DNA of 64,000 bases from Pseudocoprococcus catus (GCF_019734885.1 NZ_JAAXCM010000048.1:25320-89319), one strand, 5' to 3'; numbered from the stretch's first letter, positions 17,631 through 27,348 are shown. A program made the numbers and translations. Notes: generated by a model from the letters alone, not told the origin.

Positions 17631-18425
17631 TTAATTCAACAGTATCCTGTCATTATCAAATTCTTCTTTTTTCTTCTCTGAATACATATCCAGCAGATCA
17701 GAAACTGTCATATGCTCCCTTTCCTCTTCCTTGATATCGAAGATAATCGCACCAGAATCCAGCATAATGGTTCGGCTGCCTGTTGTCAGTGCCTGCCCCA
17801 TATTGTGGGTGATCATCAGAGTCGTCAGATTGCGCTCACGGACGATATCATTGGTTATGGCCATCACCTTCTCAGCCGTGGCCGGATCCAGAGCCGCCGT
17901 ATGTTCATCCAGAAGCAGCAGCTTCGGTGTCACGATTGTACTCATCAGAAGTGTTACAACCTGTCTCTGTCCACCTGACAGAAGTCCGATCTTCGTAGCC
18001 ATACGGTCTTCCAGTCCCATGTCAAAACGTTTCAGTGCTTCACGAAACATCTCCCGATCCTTCTTTGTAATGGCAAATCGGAAAAGGCCTTTTGTATTCT
18101 TGGAATAAGCCAATGCCAGATTCTCCTCGATGGTCAGGTTCGGTGCAGTCCCCTTCATCGGATCCTGAAACAGGCGTCCGATGGAAGCTGAACGCTGATG
18201 CTCCGGCAAGTAAGAAATATTCTTCCCATCCAGAATCACACTGCCCTCATCCAGAAGAAAATTACCGCAGATGGCATTGAATAATGTGGATTTACCGGCA
18301 CCATTGGAACCGAGGATTGTCACAAATTCTCCTTGTTTCAGGGACAGATTCAGATGATCCAGTGCCTTATGTTCATTTGGTGTGCCTTTTGCAAAGGTCT
18401 TTGATGCATTGATGACTTTCAGCAT
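17631..18425 (-). CDS. ABC importer ATPase, TrpXYZ-like amino acid system
   Basis: 264 residues. Walker A GSNGAGKST at 39-47, signature LSGGQRQ, Walker B LLLLDEHTAALD with the histidine-containing D-loop typical of this subfamily, and H-loop MITHNM. Third gene of a SBP-permease-ATPase operon under a T-box; the genes are two bases apart. Energises import of an amino acid, most likely aromatic (see the T-box entry). Confidence 0.88.
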   Translation of the reverse strand: MLKVINASKTFAKGTPNEHKALDHLNLSLKQGEFVTILGSNGAGKSTLFNAICGNFLLDEGSVILDGKNISYLPEHQRSASIGRLFQDPMKGTAPNLTIEENLALAYSKNTKGLFRFAITKKDREMFREALKRFDMGLEDRMATKIGLLSGGQRQVVTLLMSTIVTPKLLLLDEHTAALDPATAEKVMAITNDIVRERNLTTLMITHNMGQALTTGSRTIMLDSGAIIFDIKEEEREHMTVSDLLDMYSEKKKEEFDNDRILLN

Positions 18426-18427
18426 AT

Positions 18428-19345
18428 TTATCTTCCTCCTTTGCTTTCTCTCATGCCGTTTCTCTTTAACCTGTCATTGGCCATTTTCACTTTGATGGCC
18501 GGAACAGCCAGGGCGATTGTAACAATGATAGCTGAAATCAGTTTCAGCATATAGGCCGGGAACATATCGGACTTGGTTGCCAGGGCAATAATATAACGGT
18601 ATACAATAGAACCCACAATGGCTGAAATAAACCCGATCATCAGACTTCTGTGACCGAAGAAAGCTTCACCAATAATAACGGAAGCCAGACCGACAACAAG
18701 GATACCGACGCCGGAGTTGATATCCGCAAAACTCTGATACTGAGCAATCAGACCACCGCAAAAAGCGATGCATGCATTGCTGATGGACAGTGCGACCATC
18801 TTCACCGCATCCACATTAATGGAAGATGCACGGACCATATCGGCATTATCACCGGTGGCACGAATGGAAAGTCCAAGGGATGTCTTAAAAAATACTGTTA
18901 ACAACACCGTAACGATCACAACTGCCACAACGGCAACAAATAACTTCGCCACATCCTTAGACATAAATGGAAAAACTTTCAGGCACAATGTAAAAATCGT
19001 ATCGTTGTTGAGCAGTGTCACGTTGGAGGCACCACCCATGACAAACAAGTTGATTGAATAAAGTCCGCTCATTGTCAGGATACCTGCCAGAACAGGATGA
19101 ATATCCAGTTTCGTCTGAAGGAATCCTGTCACGCTGCCGGCCAGCGCACCTGCGGCTAACGCACCCACAAGTCCCAGCAGCGGATGGCCTGCAGCTGTCA
19201 ATATCGAAGATGCTGCCAGACCGAAAGTAAAACTGCCTTCCGTTGTCAGATCGGGAATATTCAATATTCTAAAACTGATATAGATGCCAAGCACCATGAT
19301 ACTGTAAAGAAAACCAAGCTGCAAAGAGCCAATCAATAAAGTCAT
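18428..19345 (-). CDS. ABC importer permease, branched-chain-like fold
   Basis: 305 residues with about eight to nine hydrophobic helices and no soluble domain; the GFISAIVGSIVYRYIIALA segment and overall pattern match the permeases that partner PF04392-type binding proteins. It would form the homodimeric channel for the ATPase at 17631. The operon neighbour upstream is the binding protein, 115 bases away, with a hairpin between (19385-19412). Confidence 0.85.
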   Translation of the reverse strand: MTLLIGSLQLGFLYSIMVLGIYISFRILNIPDLTTEGSFTFGLAASSILTAAGHPLLGLVGALAAGALAGSVTGFLQTKLDIHPVLAGILTMSGLYSINLFVMGGASNVTLLNNDTIFTLCLKVFPFMSKDVAKLFVAVVAVVIVTVLLTVFFKTSLGLSIRATGDNADMVRASSINVDAVKMVALSISNACIAFCGGLIAQYQSFADINSGVGILVVGLASVIIGEAFFGHRSLMIGFISAIVGSIVYRYIIALATKSDMFPAYMLKLISAIIVTIALAVPAIKVKMANDRLKRNGMRESKGGR

Positions 19346-19384
19346 ACTTTTCTACGTCCTTTTCATATTTTATCTTTTTTTGAC

Positions 19385-19412
19385 TTTACCCCCTGCTATT
19401 GCAGAGGGTAAA
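19385..19412 (-). other. Intercistronic hairpin behind the binding-protein gene
   Basis: TTTACCC / GGGTAAA with CTG/CAG inside. There is no T-run on the minus strand, so it is better explained as an mRNA-stabilising structure that keeps binding-protein message in excess. Confidence 0.45.
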
Positions 19413-19460
19413 ATGCATTTCTTCTATATATAATATATCATTCAGGATAACTTTGCAATC

Positions 19461-20528
19461 CTACTGTGCATCATCTACGAAAGTAGCTGTGTTCTTCACA
19501 TCATCCGATAACGCAATGCCCAGTGCTTCAAGCGTCTGATTGTTGATGACTGTTGCTGATGCAGGAACAACGACTGCAGGAATATCTGCAACTGCTGTGC
19601 CGTCAAGAATCTGTACTGCCATATCTGCACTCATGGCACCGATGCCCTTATCGCTGATAGCAACTGTTGCAAATGCACCAGATTCAACGGTTGTTGCTGA
19701 ACTGCAGTATACTGGAATCTTGGCATCTCTTGCCACTTCTGATACAAGTGTCATGCCGGCCTGAATGACAGAATCATTCGGAACAAACATGGCATCAACG
19801 CTGCCTACTAATGACTGAGCGGCCTGCTGAACTTCTGAAGAGTTCGTCACGGTTGCTTCCTTGTAAGAAAGGCCATTGGCATCACAGTATTCCTTGGCTG
19901 CTTCAATTGTATCCACAGAATTTACTTCGCTTGTGCAGTACAGGAAACCAAATGTCTTGCAGTCCGGTGTCAGCTGATTGCTCAGTGCGAAAATATCAGA
20001 AACAGGGATTGCATTGGATGTACCTGTTGCATTCTTGTCCGGATGATCCATATCTGTGATAACGCCTGCTGCTACAGGAGCAGAAACAGCGATAAATACA
20101 ACCGGTGTATCTGTTTCAAGATTGACCATTGCCTGTGTAGCAGGTGTAGCAATTGTACAAACCAGATCATAGCTTCCGTCTGCCATAGACTGGGCGATTG
20201 TCTGAAGGTTTGTTGCATCGCCCTGTGCACACTTGTAATCCACTGTCAGTTTATCTTCTGTATAGCCTTTTGCCTGAAGTTCTTCAATAAAGCCTTCACG
20301 CATGTCGTTAAATGCGCCATTCTCAATCAACTGGATGATACCTACTGTATAACTGCCATCGGCCTTCGCGCCTTCGGAATCAAGCGCCTCTGATGCTTCA
20401 GATGCTGCCTCGGAAACGGCTGCTTCTGTCGTCGCCGCCTTCGTCTCCTGTGTGGAAGAAGAACCACAACCTGCCAGTGTCATTGCTGTCATCGCCAAAA
20501 TACATACTGCTGATAATAACTTTTTCAT
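19461..20528 (-). CDS. ABC importer substrate-binding lipoprotein (PF04392 type)
   Basis: 355 residues. Signal peptide with lipobox LAGC, cysteine at 21, so it is anchored outside the membrane. After an alanine/glutamate-rich linker comes a two-lobed fold of the ABC_sub_bind kind: YTVGIIQLIENGAFND opens the first lobe, VFIAVSAPVAAGVI and FVPNDSVIQAGM mark the ligand face. T-box-controlled relatives are predicted tryptophan or tyrosine importers. RBS GAGAGG lies before the ATG; the T-box is about 130 bases upstream. Confidence 0.88.
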   Translation of the reverse strand: MKKLLSAVCILAMTAMTLAGCGSSSTQETKAATTEAAVSEAASEASEALDSEGAKADGSYTVGIIQLIENGAFNDMREGFIEELQAKGYTEDKLTVDYKCAQGDATNLQTIAQSMADGSYDLVCTIATPATQAMVNLETDTPVVFIAVSAPVAAGVITDMDHPDKNATGTSNAIPVSDIFALSNQLTPDCKTFGFLYCTSEVNSVDTIEAAKEYCDANGLSYKEATVTNSSEVQQAAQSLVGSVDAMFVPNDSVIQAGMTLVSEVARDAKIPVYCSSATTVESGAFATVAISDKGIGAMSADMAVQILDGTAVADIPAVVVPASATVINNQTLEALGIALSDDVKNTATFVDDAQ

Positions 20529-20660
20529 GAAAATTACCTCTCTTTCAATCTTTCCTTAAAATACAGGCTTTTCTATGAGGAGTTTGCTTCACAGTCAGAA
20601 CACACAGATTGTTTTATCTGCAAATCATTTGCAGTTGGCGCCTCGGGAAAAGTTCCCATA

Positions 20661-20922
20661 AAACAAAAAAATCCGCCCTATGCAAAGGACAGATATATCT
20701 GCGGTACCACCTTTATTGATTATAAAATCCACTCATCATGAAAATGCCAACACATTCTCTACCGTTAACGCCGGTCTACGTCCTCAGATACTCCGCATCA
20801 TATTCAATGCCTTTCCCCTGGCCCTCAACGGTCCATTTGCTCACCAGCGTCTCCACAGGTTCTCAGCTCCTCCTGCTCTCTGTACGGTGCTTATGTGAAC
20901 GTTATCTCCGTCTCAAAAGTTT
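20661..20922 (-). ncRNA. T-box leader riboswitch
   Basis: Minus-strand leader with the T-box proper, AGGTGGTACCGC, at about 20701-20713; downstream terminator stem ATCTGTCCT / AGGGCGGAT with seven T (20664-20697), which the antiterminator would disrupt. Upstream are the K-turn AGAGAG and CTGGTGAG segments of stem I. The specifier cannot be read safely: the expected place (minus strand of 20798-20805, GAATATGA) offers TAT (Tyr) or ATG (Met); TGG (Trp) is not there. It senses uncharged tRNA and controls the importer at 17631-20528. Confidence 0.9.
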
Positions 20923-20928
20923 GATTTA

Positions 20929-20956
20929 ATTTTAGCATATAATTTCAGAATGTCAA
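20929..20956 (-). promoter_or_regulatory. Promoter of the T-box leader
   Basis: Minus strand TTGACA-16-TAAAAT immediately before the T-box leader. Confidence 0.75.
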
Positions 20957-21054
20957 CCCTATTTTTGATAAATTATCACTTTAAACGGATAAACTTTTGT
21001 GTAAAGTCAGCATCTACCTTGCGGCTATCACTCCTACGCCAATTTATACGCCTT

Positions 21055-22032
21055 TTAGGCAAAGTGACAGGCTACCTGATGTCCCGTCCGAATCGGTTTT
21101 AAAACCGGAGCCTCCTGTCTGCAGATATCTTTTGCCTGACTGCATCGATTGCAGAAAACGCAGCCTTTGATCTCTCCTGTCGGGCTCTGTGCTTCTCCTT
21201 CAAGAACATAAATATCCTTATCCGGGTCATCATAAATTGAAAAGACAGACCCTAACAGTGCTTTTGTATATGGGTGACGGGCATGCATTCGGAAGGCTGC
21301 TCCGTTCATGATTTCGACAATTCGTCCAAGGTACATGACAACAACCTGCTGGCTGAAATTCTCCACAAGGGCAAGGTCGTGACTGATAAACAAAATCGCA
21401 TAGTTTGTTTCATCCTGATGCTCCTTCAAGAGTGCCATGATTTCCTGCTGAATAGACACATCCAGAGCACTGGTGGCCTCATCACAGATCAAAACCTCCG
21501 GATGCAGTGCAATGGCTCTTGCAATGGCAATTTGCTGCAGCTCGCCTCCGGACAGCTGATGGGGATATTTGTCAAAATATTCCTCACCGAGATAAACACG
21601 TTTCAAGGAATAATATGCCATCTCTCTGGCTTCTTTTTTACTCTTCTTTTCGAAATGGATCCAGGGCTCCATCAAAAAAGTACCGATCTTCATTCGCGGA
21701 CTGAATACATTGGCCGGATCCTGAAAAATCATCTGGACATTTCTGCGGTACTCACGGAGTTTTTCCCCCCGCAGTGCAATATTCCGGCCATTCTGCATCC
21801 CGCCAATAGGCTCATTTTTATAATAGATCATCCCATCTGTCACCGGTTCAAGCAGCGTTACCATCCTGGCCAGCGTACTTTTACCGCAGCCTGATTCACC
21901 CACAATGGCTGTGCAGATGCCTTTATGCAAAGACAAACTCACATTATCAACCGCACGAAGGGTTTTATGATAGCGCAAATCAAATGTCTTACTTACATTT
22001 TCCAAACGTATAATTTCCCGATTATTCTCCAT
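21055..22032 (-). CDS. Oligopeptide/nickel-type ABC importer ATPase (OppF/NikE-like)
   Basis: About 325 residues. Walker A GESGCGKST, signature LSGGELQQ, Walker B VLICDEATSALD; the C-terminal extension carries a cysteine pattern (CVFCNRCSQAKDIC) that in this subfamily holds an iron-sulfur cluster. Start at 22032 follows AGGGAGA; it overlaps the OppD-like gene by eleven bases. Last gene of the methyltransferase-importer operon, downstream of the MITE copy at 22859. Confidence 0.9.
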   Translation of the reverse strand: MENNREIIRLENVSKTFDLRYHKTLRAVDNVSLSLHKGICTAIVGESGCGKSTLARMVTLLEPVTDGMIYYKNEPIGGMQNGRNIALRGEKLREYRRNVQMIFQDPANVFSPRMKIGTFLMEPWIHFEKKSKKEAREMAYYSLKRVYLGEEYFDKYPHQLSGGELQQIAIARAIALHPEVLICDEATSALDVSIQQEIMALLKEHQDETNYAILFISHDLALVENFSQQVVVMYLGRIVEIMNGAAFRMHARHPYTKALLGSVFSIYDDPDKDIYVLEGEAQSPTGEIKGCVFCNRCSQAKDICRQEAPVLKPIRTGHQVACHFA

Positions 22033-22816
22033 CTGTCTCTCCCTGCAATTTCGGTACAACTGTCAGCAATTTCTTCGTGTAATCATTCTCTGGATGATAA
22101 ATCACCTGTTCTCTCGTTCCGAATTCCTTTAACTCCCCGTTTTGCATCACCGCAATGTAGTCTGCCATCTTGGATGCAACCCCCATATTATGGGTAACGA
22201 TAACAATAGCTGTTCCCATCTTATCACGCAGATCCATCATCTGCTTGACTACCTGAGCCTGAACCGTTACATCCAATGCACTGGTAGGCTCATCCGCCAG
22301 CAGCAATTTCGGGTTCATGCTCATCGCCATGGCAATGGCCACACGCTGTTTCATACCGCCGGACAGCTGAAAAGGATAGGCATTCATCACATGCTTTGTA
22401 TCCGGCAGTTTCAAGGTTGCCAGCATTTTCTTGGCGATTTCATAGCCCTGCTTTTTTGTCATGGACTGATGACACCGCAGCGTCTCAACATACTGATCGC
22501 AGACCTTTCGCCTCGGATTCAGATAATCACCGGCATTCTGAAAAATCATGGCCATGCCCTCCCCACGGACATGACGCAGCTCTTCTGCCGTCATCGCCGC
22601 CATATCTTTTTCACCAAAAAGGATCTGTCCCGATGCCAGCTCTCCGCCTGCGGGCAGCAATCCGATGGCAGCACGGATGAGCGTTGACTTGCCGCTTCCG
22701 GATTCCCCGACGATGGCAACAATTTTTCCCTCAGGCACAGCAAAACTGACATGTTTTACTGCTTCTTTTGTATTCTGATAAATAATACTGACATCCCTCA
22801 GTTCCAAAACGTTCAT
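22022..22816 (-). CDS. Oligopeptide/nickel-type ABC importer ATPase (OppD/NikD-like)
   Basis: 264 residues, short for OppD because the C-terminal zinc/cluster extension is absent, which is closer to NikD. Walker A GESGSGKST near 37-45, signature LSGGMKQRV, Walker B LLLADEPTSALD. It pairs with the ATPase at 21055. A 141-bp MITE separates it from the binding-protein gene upstream. Confidence 0.9.
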   Translation of the reverse strand: MNVLELRDVSIIYQNTKEAVKHVSFAVPEGKIVAIVGESGSGKSTLIRAAIGLLPAGGELASGQILFGEKDMAAMTAEELRHVRGEGMAMIFQNAGDYLNPRRKVCDQYVETLRCHQSMTKKQGYEIAKKMLATLKLPDTKHVMNAYPFQLSGGMKQRVAIAMAMSMNPKLLLADEPTSALDVTVQAQVVKQMMDLRDKMGTAIVIVTHNMGVASKMADYIAVMQNGELKEFGTREQVIYHPENDYTKKLLTVVPKLQGETDGE

Positions 22817-22858
22817 CCCGTGCTCCTCCTTTTAAGGATTAAAATTCATTCGTATTTT

Positions 22859-22999
22859 GTAACTGTTCAGAGCCAAGCAAAATTTCAAAAACAGGTATAA
22901 AATGCTTGCATTTTTAAGTCTGTTTTTGAAATTTTATTTGGCGGATACGCCACACCGACGAAATGCGTAGCATTTTGGAGGTTAGCTCTGAACAGATAC
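22859..22999 (+). mobile_element. MITE copy 1, IS66-like termini
   Basis: 141 bp, ends GTAACTGTTCAGAGC ... GCTCTGAACAGATAC. Flanked by CGTATTTT and CCTATTTT (seven of eight identical), an apparent 8-bp target duplication. Nearly identical, in the other orientation, to 40778-40919. Internal hairpins AAAATTTCAAAAA/TTTTTGAAATTTT and GGCG/CGCC. Too short for a transposase. It ends eight bases before the stop codon of the binding protein on the complementary strand. Confidence 0.88.
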
Positions 23000-23006
23000 C
23001 CTATTT

Positions 23007-24635
23007 TTACTCTACGGTAATATCTTTTGTGATAAAGTAATAATCCGCCACCGGCTGATTGGCATTTTTCACCTTTGCCGCTGAAACCATATTCAGATAG
23101 GAATTGGTCAGAAACAGATTGGCTGCATCATCATTGAGCACCTGTGATGCCTCAGCGGCCAGTGCATAACGGTCTTCTGTCTTAAATGTCTCAGACATCT
23201 TTCTGACAATTTCATCAATCTTGTCATCCTGGAAACCGGTCAGATTCTTTTTGCCGGATGTGCCAAGTCCTGTATACATTGTCTCAAGCCAGATCTGCGG
23301 ATCGCCTGTCGGTGCAGAATTATCATTGGCTGTATACAGATCAAAATTGCCCTGTGTCTGGTAATCAGAAAGATTTTCGACAGAAAGAATTTCCATATGG
23401 ATACCGACATTTTTCAGATCAGACTGAACAGCGGTTGCAAGAATAGCTGAATCTGCGGAGCCATGATCAGAAGCCTGAAGATAATTCAGCACTAATTCAG
23501 AACCATCCGGCATTTCACGGTAACCATCGTTGTTCACATCCTTATAACCGGCATTGTCAAGAATCTCTGCTGCTTTTGCCTCATCATATGTATAGGCTGT
23601 GATCGTGTCATTGCCAAACGGTGTGGAATCTGAGTAGGCGCTGTGTGCGGCACTTCCCCCGATCAAATCGGCATAGGCATCCCTGTTCACCGCATAAGAA
23701 ACCGCTTTGCGCAGTTCAAGATCATGCAGCGGACTCGTCTCTGCCTGATTCATATACGCCACATTGACACGCGGACTGATGATGGATGAGACATTGTAGG
23801 CTTCATTGTCTGTAAACAGAGTCACACTTGTATTGTCAATTGTATTTGTCAGATCAATTTCCCCTGACTGGATAGCCATCGCTCTGGCATCGGCGTCCGC
23901 AATCTGTGTCACTGTAATGCTATCAAGACCGGCTGTGCCATCCCAATAGGTTGGATTCGCCGCAAGCGTGACTGTCTGTTCAGGTGTAAAACCGCTGACC
24001 ACATAAGGGCCTGTGCAGACAGGCGCTGTCTGAATCGTTTCTTCACTTTCAGTTGTATCGATAATATCAAATACCGGCTCAACGAGATTGTTTAGAAGGG
24101 CAGCATTGGCTTCTGTCGTTTTAATCGTCAGATCCTGTCCATTGGCCTCCATACTGTCAACCTTCAGATATTCTGCCGCACGGTCATTCATGGAAATTGC
24201 CCGCTCAATCGACGCTTTTACCGCTTCTGCATCCACGGCCTTGCCGTTACTGAACATCACGCCTTCACGAATATGAAACTTCCATGTCGTTTCATCTACA
24301 TTCTCCCATGAATCTGCCAGGCAGGCCTCCACCTTCAGTTCATCATTCAGCTTCACAAGCGATTCGCCCACACCAAGACGACTCAGAACCCAGCCATTAT
24401 AGTTGTTTGCCGGATCCAGATCTGAGGCAATCCAGAAAAATGCCACATTAATATGCTTGCCATCCTCTGCCTCTTGTGTTCCCTTTGTCTGTCCTTCAGC
24501 ACTTTCCGTTGTCTGATTTGCGGCTGAATCCGCTGTCTTCGCTGACTGGCTGCCGCCACATCCTGATAAGATACCGCAGGCCATCGTAAATGCCATTGCA
24601 ATCGCAGCAATTTTACTTAATTTTCCCTTTTTCAT
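23007..24635 (-). CDS. Family 5 extracellular solute-binding protein (peptide/nickel type)
   Basis: 542 residues. Signal peptide with lipobox LSGC (cysteine near 26), a Ser/Thr/Gln-rich linker, then the family 5 body: TWKFHIREGVMFSNGK, TGPYVVSGF, ELRKAVSYAVNRDAYADL. Such proteins bind peptides, nickel chelates or opine metallophores. The neighbouring methyltransferase and short NikD-like ATPase favour a metal-chelate or small modified ligand over general peptides, but this is a guess from context. Confidence 0.88.
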   Translation of the reverse strand: MKKGKLSKIAAIAMAFTMACGILSGCGGSQSAKTADSAANQTTESAEGQTKGTQEAEDGKHINVAFFWIASDLDPANNYNGWVLSRLGVGESLVKLNDELKVEACLADSWENVDETTWKFHIREGVMFSNGKAVDAEAVKASIERAISMNDRAAEYLKVDSMEANGQDLTIKTTEANAALLNNLVEPVFDIIDTTESEETIQTAPVCTGPYVVSGFTPEQTVTLAANPTYWDGTAGLDSITVTQIADADARAMAIQSGEIDLTNTIDNTSVTLFTDNEAYNVSSIISPRVNVAYMNQAETSPLHDLELRKAVSYAVNRDAYADLIGGSAAHSAYSDSTPFGNDTITAYTYDEAKAAEILDNAGYKDVNNDGYREMPDGSELVLNYLQASDHGSADSAILATAVQSDLKNVGIHMEILSVENLSDYQTQGNFDLYTANDNSAPTGDPQIWLETMYTGLGTSGKKNLTGFQDDKIDEIVRKMSETFKTEDRYALAAEASQVLNDDAANLFLTNSYLNMVSAAKVKNANQPVADYYFITKDITVE

Positions 24636-24764
24636 ATATAAATTCTCCCTTCAACATATCTTTATTACTCTATAGCCGTTCATTTTGCTTTCTATAATTA
24701 AAACCCACGCATCACTCTTCGAAGGCTATCTGTGCCTTTTTCCTATGATGAATAATGAAGGGCC

Positions 24765-25652
24765 TCAATTTTCCTTCGGATCCAGTATGTCTCTTAAACT
24801 ATCTCCTAAAAGATTAAATACAATCACTGTTATAAAAATCGCCAATCCAGCAAACAGCATGATCCATGGTGCTGTCTGCAAATATGATTTGCCCTCGTAG
24901 AGCATATAGCCCCATTCCGGTGTCGGCGGCTGTGAAGCCAGACCGAGGAACGACAGACCGGCCAGAGCCAGCATCATGCCGCCCACATCCAAGGTCGCCA
25001 TAATGACCACTTGGGGAACGATATTCGGCAGTACATATCGGAACAGAATCCCTGCTGTTCCGACACCGCCGAACCTTGCTTCGGTAATGTAATCCTTGGT
25101 ACGAATGACGGAAGCCAGTCCTCTGGCCATTCTTGCGTACTTCGTCCACCAGACAAAAGACAGGGCAATCACTGTATTCAAAAGTCCCGGTCCCATCATT
25201 CCCACAATAGCAATGGCAAAAACCGTGTCCGGAAATGCCAGCAGAATATCCGTCAGACGCATGATCACTGTATCCAGAAGTCCGCCGAAGAATCCCGATA
25301 CAATGCCGATCACCGTTCCCAACACGGATACAATTGCAATCATGATAAAGGTTAATATAAAGGAATTGCCCGCACCGTACAAAATTCTTGACAGCACATC
25401 TCTGCCCACATTGTCTGTACCAAACAGATGGCTGCCGCCCGGCGCGGATAATTTAGCCGCATAATCAGTTGCCAGCGGATCATAAGGTGCAAAATATTTG
25501 CCGAAAAAAGCAATAAAAAGGACAACTGCAACTGCTGCAAGGCAGCAATAAAACCGGAGCCATTTGCCTTTCTCTGTCTTTGCCGGTCTGAACCAGGATT
25601 TTCGTGGCTGCGACTTTCTCTCTCTCAGGCGGATTTTCGTGGCTTCACTCAT
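24765..25652 (-). CDS. Peptide/nickel ABC importer permease (DppC/NikC-like)
   Basis: 295 residues. N-terminal cytoplasmic segment, one helix, the YDPLATDYAAKLSAPGGSHLFGTDNVGRD block characteristic of DppC/NikC, then five helices and the EAA loop (EARFGGVGTAGILFRYVLPN). C-terminal NLLGDSLRDILDP is intact. It begins directly after the stop of the NikB-like gene. A separate, decayed permease end of the same family lies at 27566-27718. Confidence 0.93.
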   Translation of the reverse strand: MSEATKIRLRERKSQPRKSWFRPAKTEKGKWLRFYCCLAAVAVVLFIAFFGKYFAPYDPLATDYAAKLSAPGGSHLFGTDNVGRDVLSRILYGAGNSFILTFIMIAIVSVLGTVIGIVSGFFGGLLDTVIMRLTDILLAFPDTVFAIAIVGMMGPGLLNTVIALSFVWWTKYARMARGLASVIRTKDYITEARFGGVGTAGILFRYVLPNIVPQVVIMATLDVGGMMLALAGLSFLGLASQPPTPEWGYMLYEGKSYLQTAPWIMLFAGLAIFITVIVFNLLGDSLRDILDPKEN

Positions 25653-26594
25653 TTAATCCACCCTCTTTCTCAGTCGAATCTGAGGGTCCAGACATCTGTA
25701 AGAGATATCGACGATCAGATTCACTGTCACATAGATAATCGCCATCCAGATGACATATCCCTGGATCAGCGGATAATCTCTGACACGGATAGCTTCCACA
25801 ACCATGTTGCCGATACCCTGCCAGGAAAAAATCGTTTCAATAATCGCCGCACCGCCCAGCAGATGTCCCACTGACAAGCCAAGCAGTGTAATGATCGGAA
25901 GGATGGCATTCGGCAGCACATGCCCCCAGATAATCCTGTGCTCCGGTATGCCTCTGGCTCTTGCACCGATCACATAGTTGGCATTCAATTCCTCCAGAAG
26001 TGCCGCACGAATCTGTCTGGCATAACTGGAGATCATCGGAATTGTCAGGGTAGCAACCGGAAGGATCATTCCCCCAATCGAATCCGTGCTGACAACCTTA
26101 AACCACCCCAGCCGAACTGCAAATATATACATCAGCAAAAGCGCCAGCCAGAAATTCGGCATCGAGACACCGAAGAATGACAGGAAACGTATGATATAAT
26201 CTGCCGTTTTATTCTTCTTAACCGCAGAAAGAACACCTAACGGAAAAGAAATCAGAATCACAACAACAAGAGAAACCCCCGCCAGCTTCAAGGTCATCGG
26301 CAATTTCCTGGTCATCTGCGTCAATACAGATTCACCGAACTTGGAGGATTCCCCCAGGTCGCCGTGCAGGACATTGCCAAGCCACCGTCCGTACTGGATA
26401 AGCACCGGATCATTCAGCCCCATCTCTTCCCTGGTCTTTTCAAGCAGCTCTGATGACGGCATCATGCCCATGGAAACATATTTCATCTCCGCCGCATCAC
26501 TGGGTGCTGCCTGAGTGATCATAAAGGTTAGAAAGGTTACTCCCAGAAGGACAACCACAAGCTGTACCAGTCTTTTTAATATGTATTTGACCAT
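25653..26594 (-). CDS. Peptide/nickel ABC importer permease (DppB/NikB-like)
   Basis: 313 residues with six helices, N-terminal KRLVQLVVVLLGVTFLTF, the GDLGESS segment and the EAA loop GARARGIPEHRIIWGHVLPNA. Pairs with the NikC-like permease. Eleven bases after the methyltransferase stop, so co-transcribed. Confidence 0.93.
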   Translation of the reverse strand: MVKYILKRLVQLVVVLLGVTFLTFMITQAAPSDAAEMKYVSMGMMPSSELLEKTREEMGLNDPVLIQYGRWLGNVLHGDLGESSKFGESVLTQMTRKLPMTLKLAGVSLVVVILISFPLGVLSAVKKNKTADYIIRFLSFFGVSMPNFWLALLLMYIFAVRLGWFKVVSTDSIGGMILPVATLTIPMISSYARQIRAALLEELNANYVIGARARGIPEHRIIWGHVLPNAILPIITLLGLSVGHLLGGAAIIETIFSWQGIGNMVVEAIRVRDYPLIQGYVIWMAIIYVTVNLIVDISYRCLDPQIRLRKRVD

Positions 26595-26604
26595 TCCATG
26601 TCAC

Positions 26605-27348
26605 CTACTTAACAGCGTAAATCATAAAATGATCGATGACCTGATGATCTTTGCCATGCTCGTCCTCAAATCTGCTTCTGTCCACTTCTGTTTCCAGACC
26701 TTTAACCCCCATCTCAAGCAGCAGATTGATGTCCCACTGAGGACGTTTTTCTCTGCTGAGAGGCAAATCTCTTGCCACATTGTTGATAATATTTACATCC
26801 ACATTCTCGATATATTTATGTTCATCGCCATGATGGATCTGTCGGATCTCATATTCCTGACGATATTCCTCATCATAATAATGCAAATAATAATTGCCGT
26901 CGTAATTCAGAATACAGCCGCCCTTTTTCAGTACACGCAGCCATTCCCTGTATGCCTTTTCCGGATGCTCCAGATTCCATGTGAGATTTCTCGTAACGAT
27001 CATATCAAAGGTTTCATCTTCAAAAGGCAGCTTCTGGGCATCTCCCTGAACAAACTCCGCTGTTACACCGGCAGAAGCCGCGTTCTGCTTTGCCTGATTA
27101 AGCATTCCGTCAGAATAATCAAATGCGGTCATCTGACAGCCCCTCTGACCAAGCATCATTGTAAAAAAACCCGGTCCGCATCCAAGATCCAGCACTTTGG
27201 GATTGTCCGCCTTTGGAAGATATTTGTCCAACAGCGTCTTCCAGTAAGTCCCCTCTTTCTGTGCATCCTCCATCTCTTCCATAACAGACTTGGAATAACC
27301 ATCCGCACGGGTATTCCAATAAGATCTGATTGTCTCAAGCTGTTCCAT
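26605..27348 (-). CDS. Class I SAM-dependent methyltransferase
   Basis: About 247 residues. SAM-binding motif I VLDLGCGPGFFTMMLG near 50-65, acidic residue of motif II in TAFDYSD, and motif with VTRNLTWNLEHPEKAYREWLRVLKKGG. Methyl acceptor not evident. The start is placed at 27348 (RBS GGAGAG seven bases upstream) because the frame's earlier ATGs at 27408 and 27363 lie in or beside the leader terminator. First gene of an operon with a peptide/nickel importer, which suggests that it modifies or detoxifies the imported compound, an inference. Confidence 0.85.
   Translation of the reverse strand: MEQLETIRSYWNTRADGYSKSVMEEMEDAQKEGTYWKTLLDKYLPKADNPKVLDLGCGPGFFTMMLGQRGCQMTAFDYSDGMLNQAKQNAASAGVTAEFVQGDAQKLPFEDETFDMIVTRNLTWNLEHPEKAYREWLRVLKKGGCILNYDGNYYLHYYDEEYRQEYEIRQIHHGDEHKYIENVDVNIINNVARDLPLSREKRPQWDINLLLEMGVKGLETEVDRSRFEDEHGKDHQVIDHFMIYAVK

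Noticed and set aside
20680..20898. Small ORFs within the T-box region
   Set aside because: They fall inside a well-defined structured leader on the other strand.
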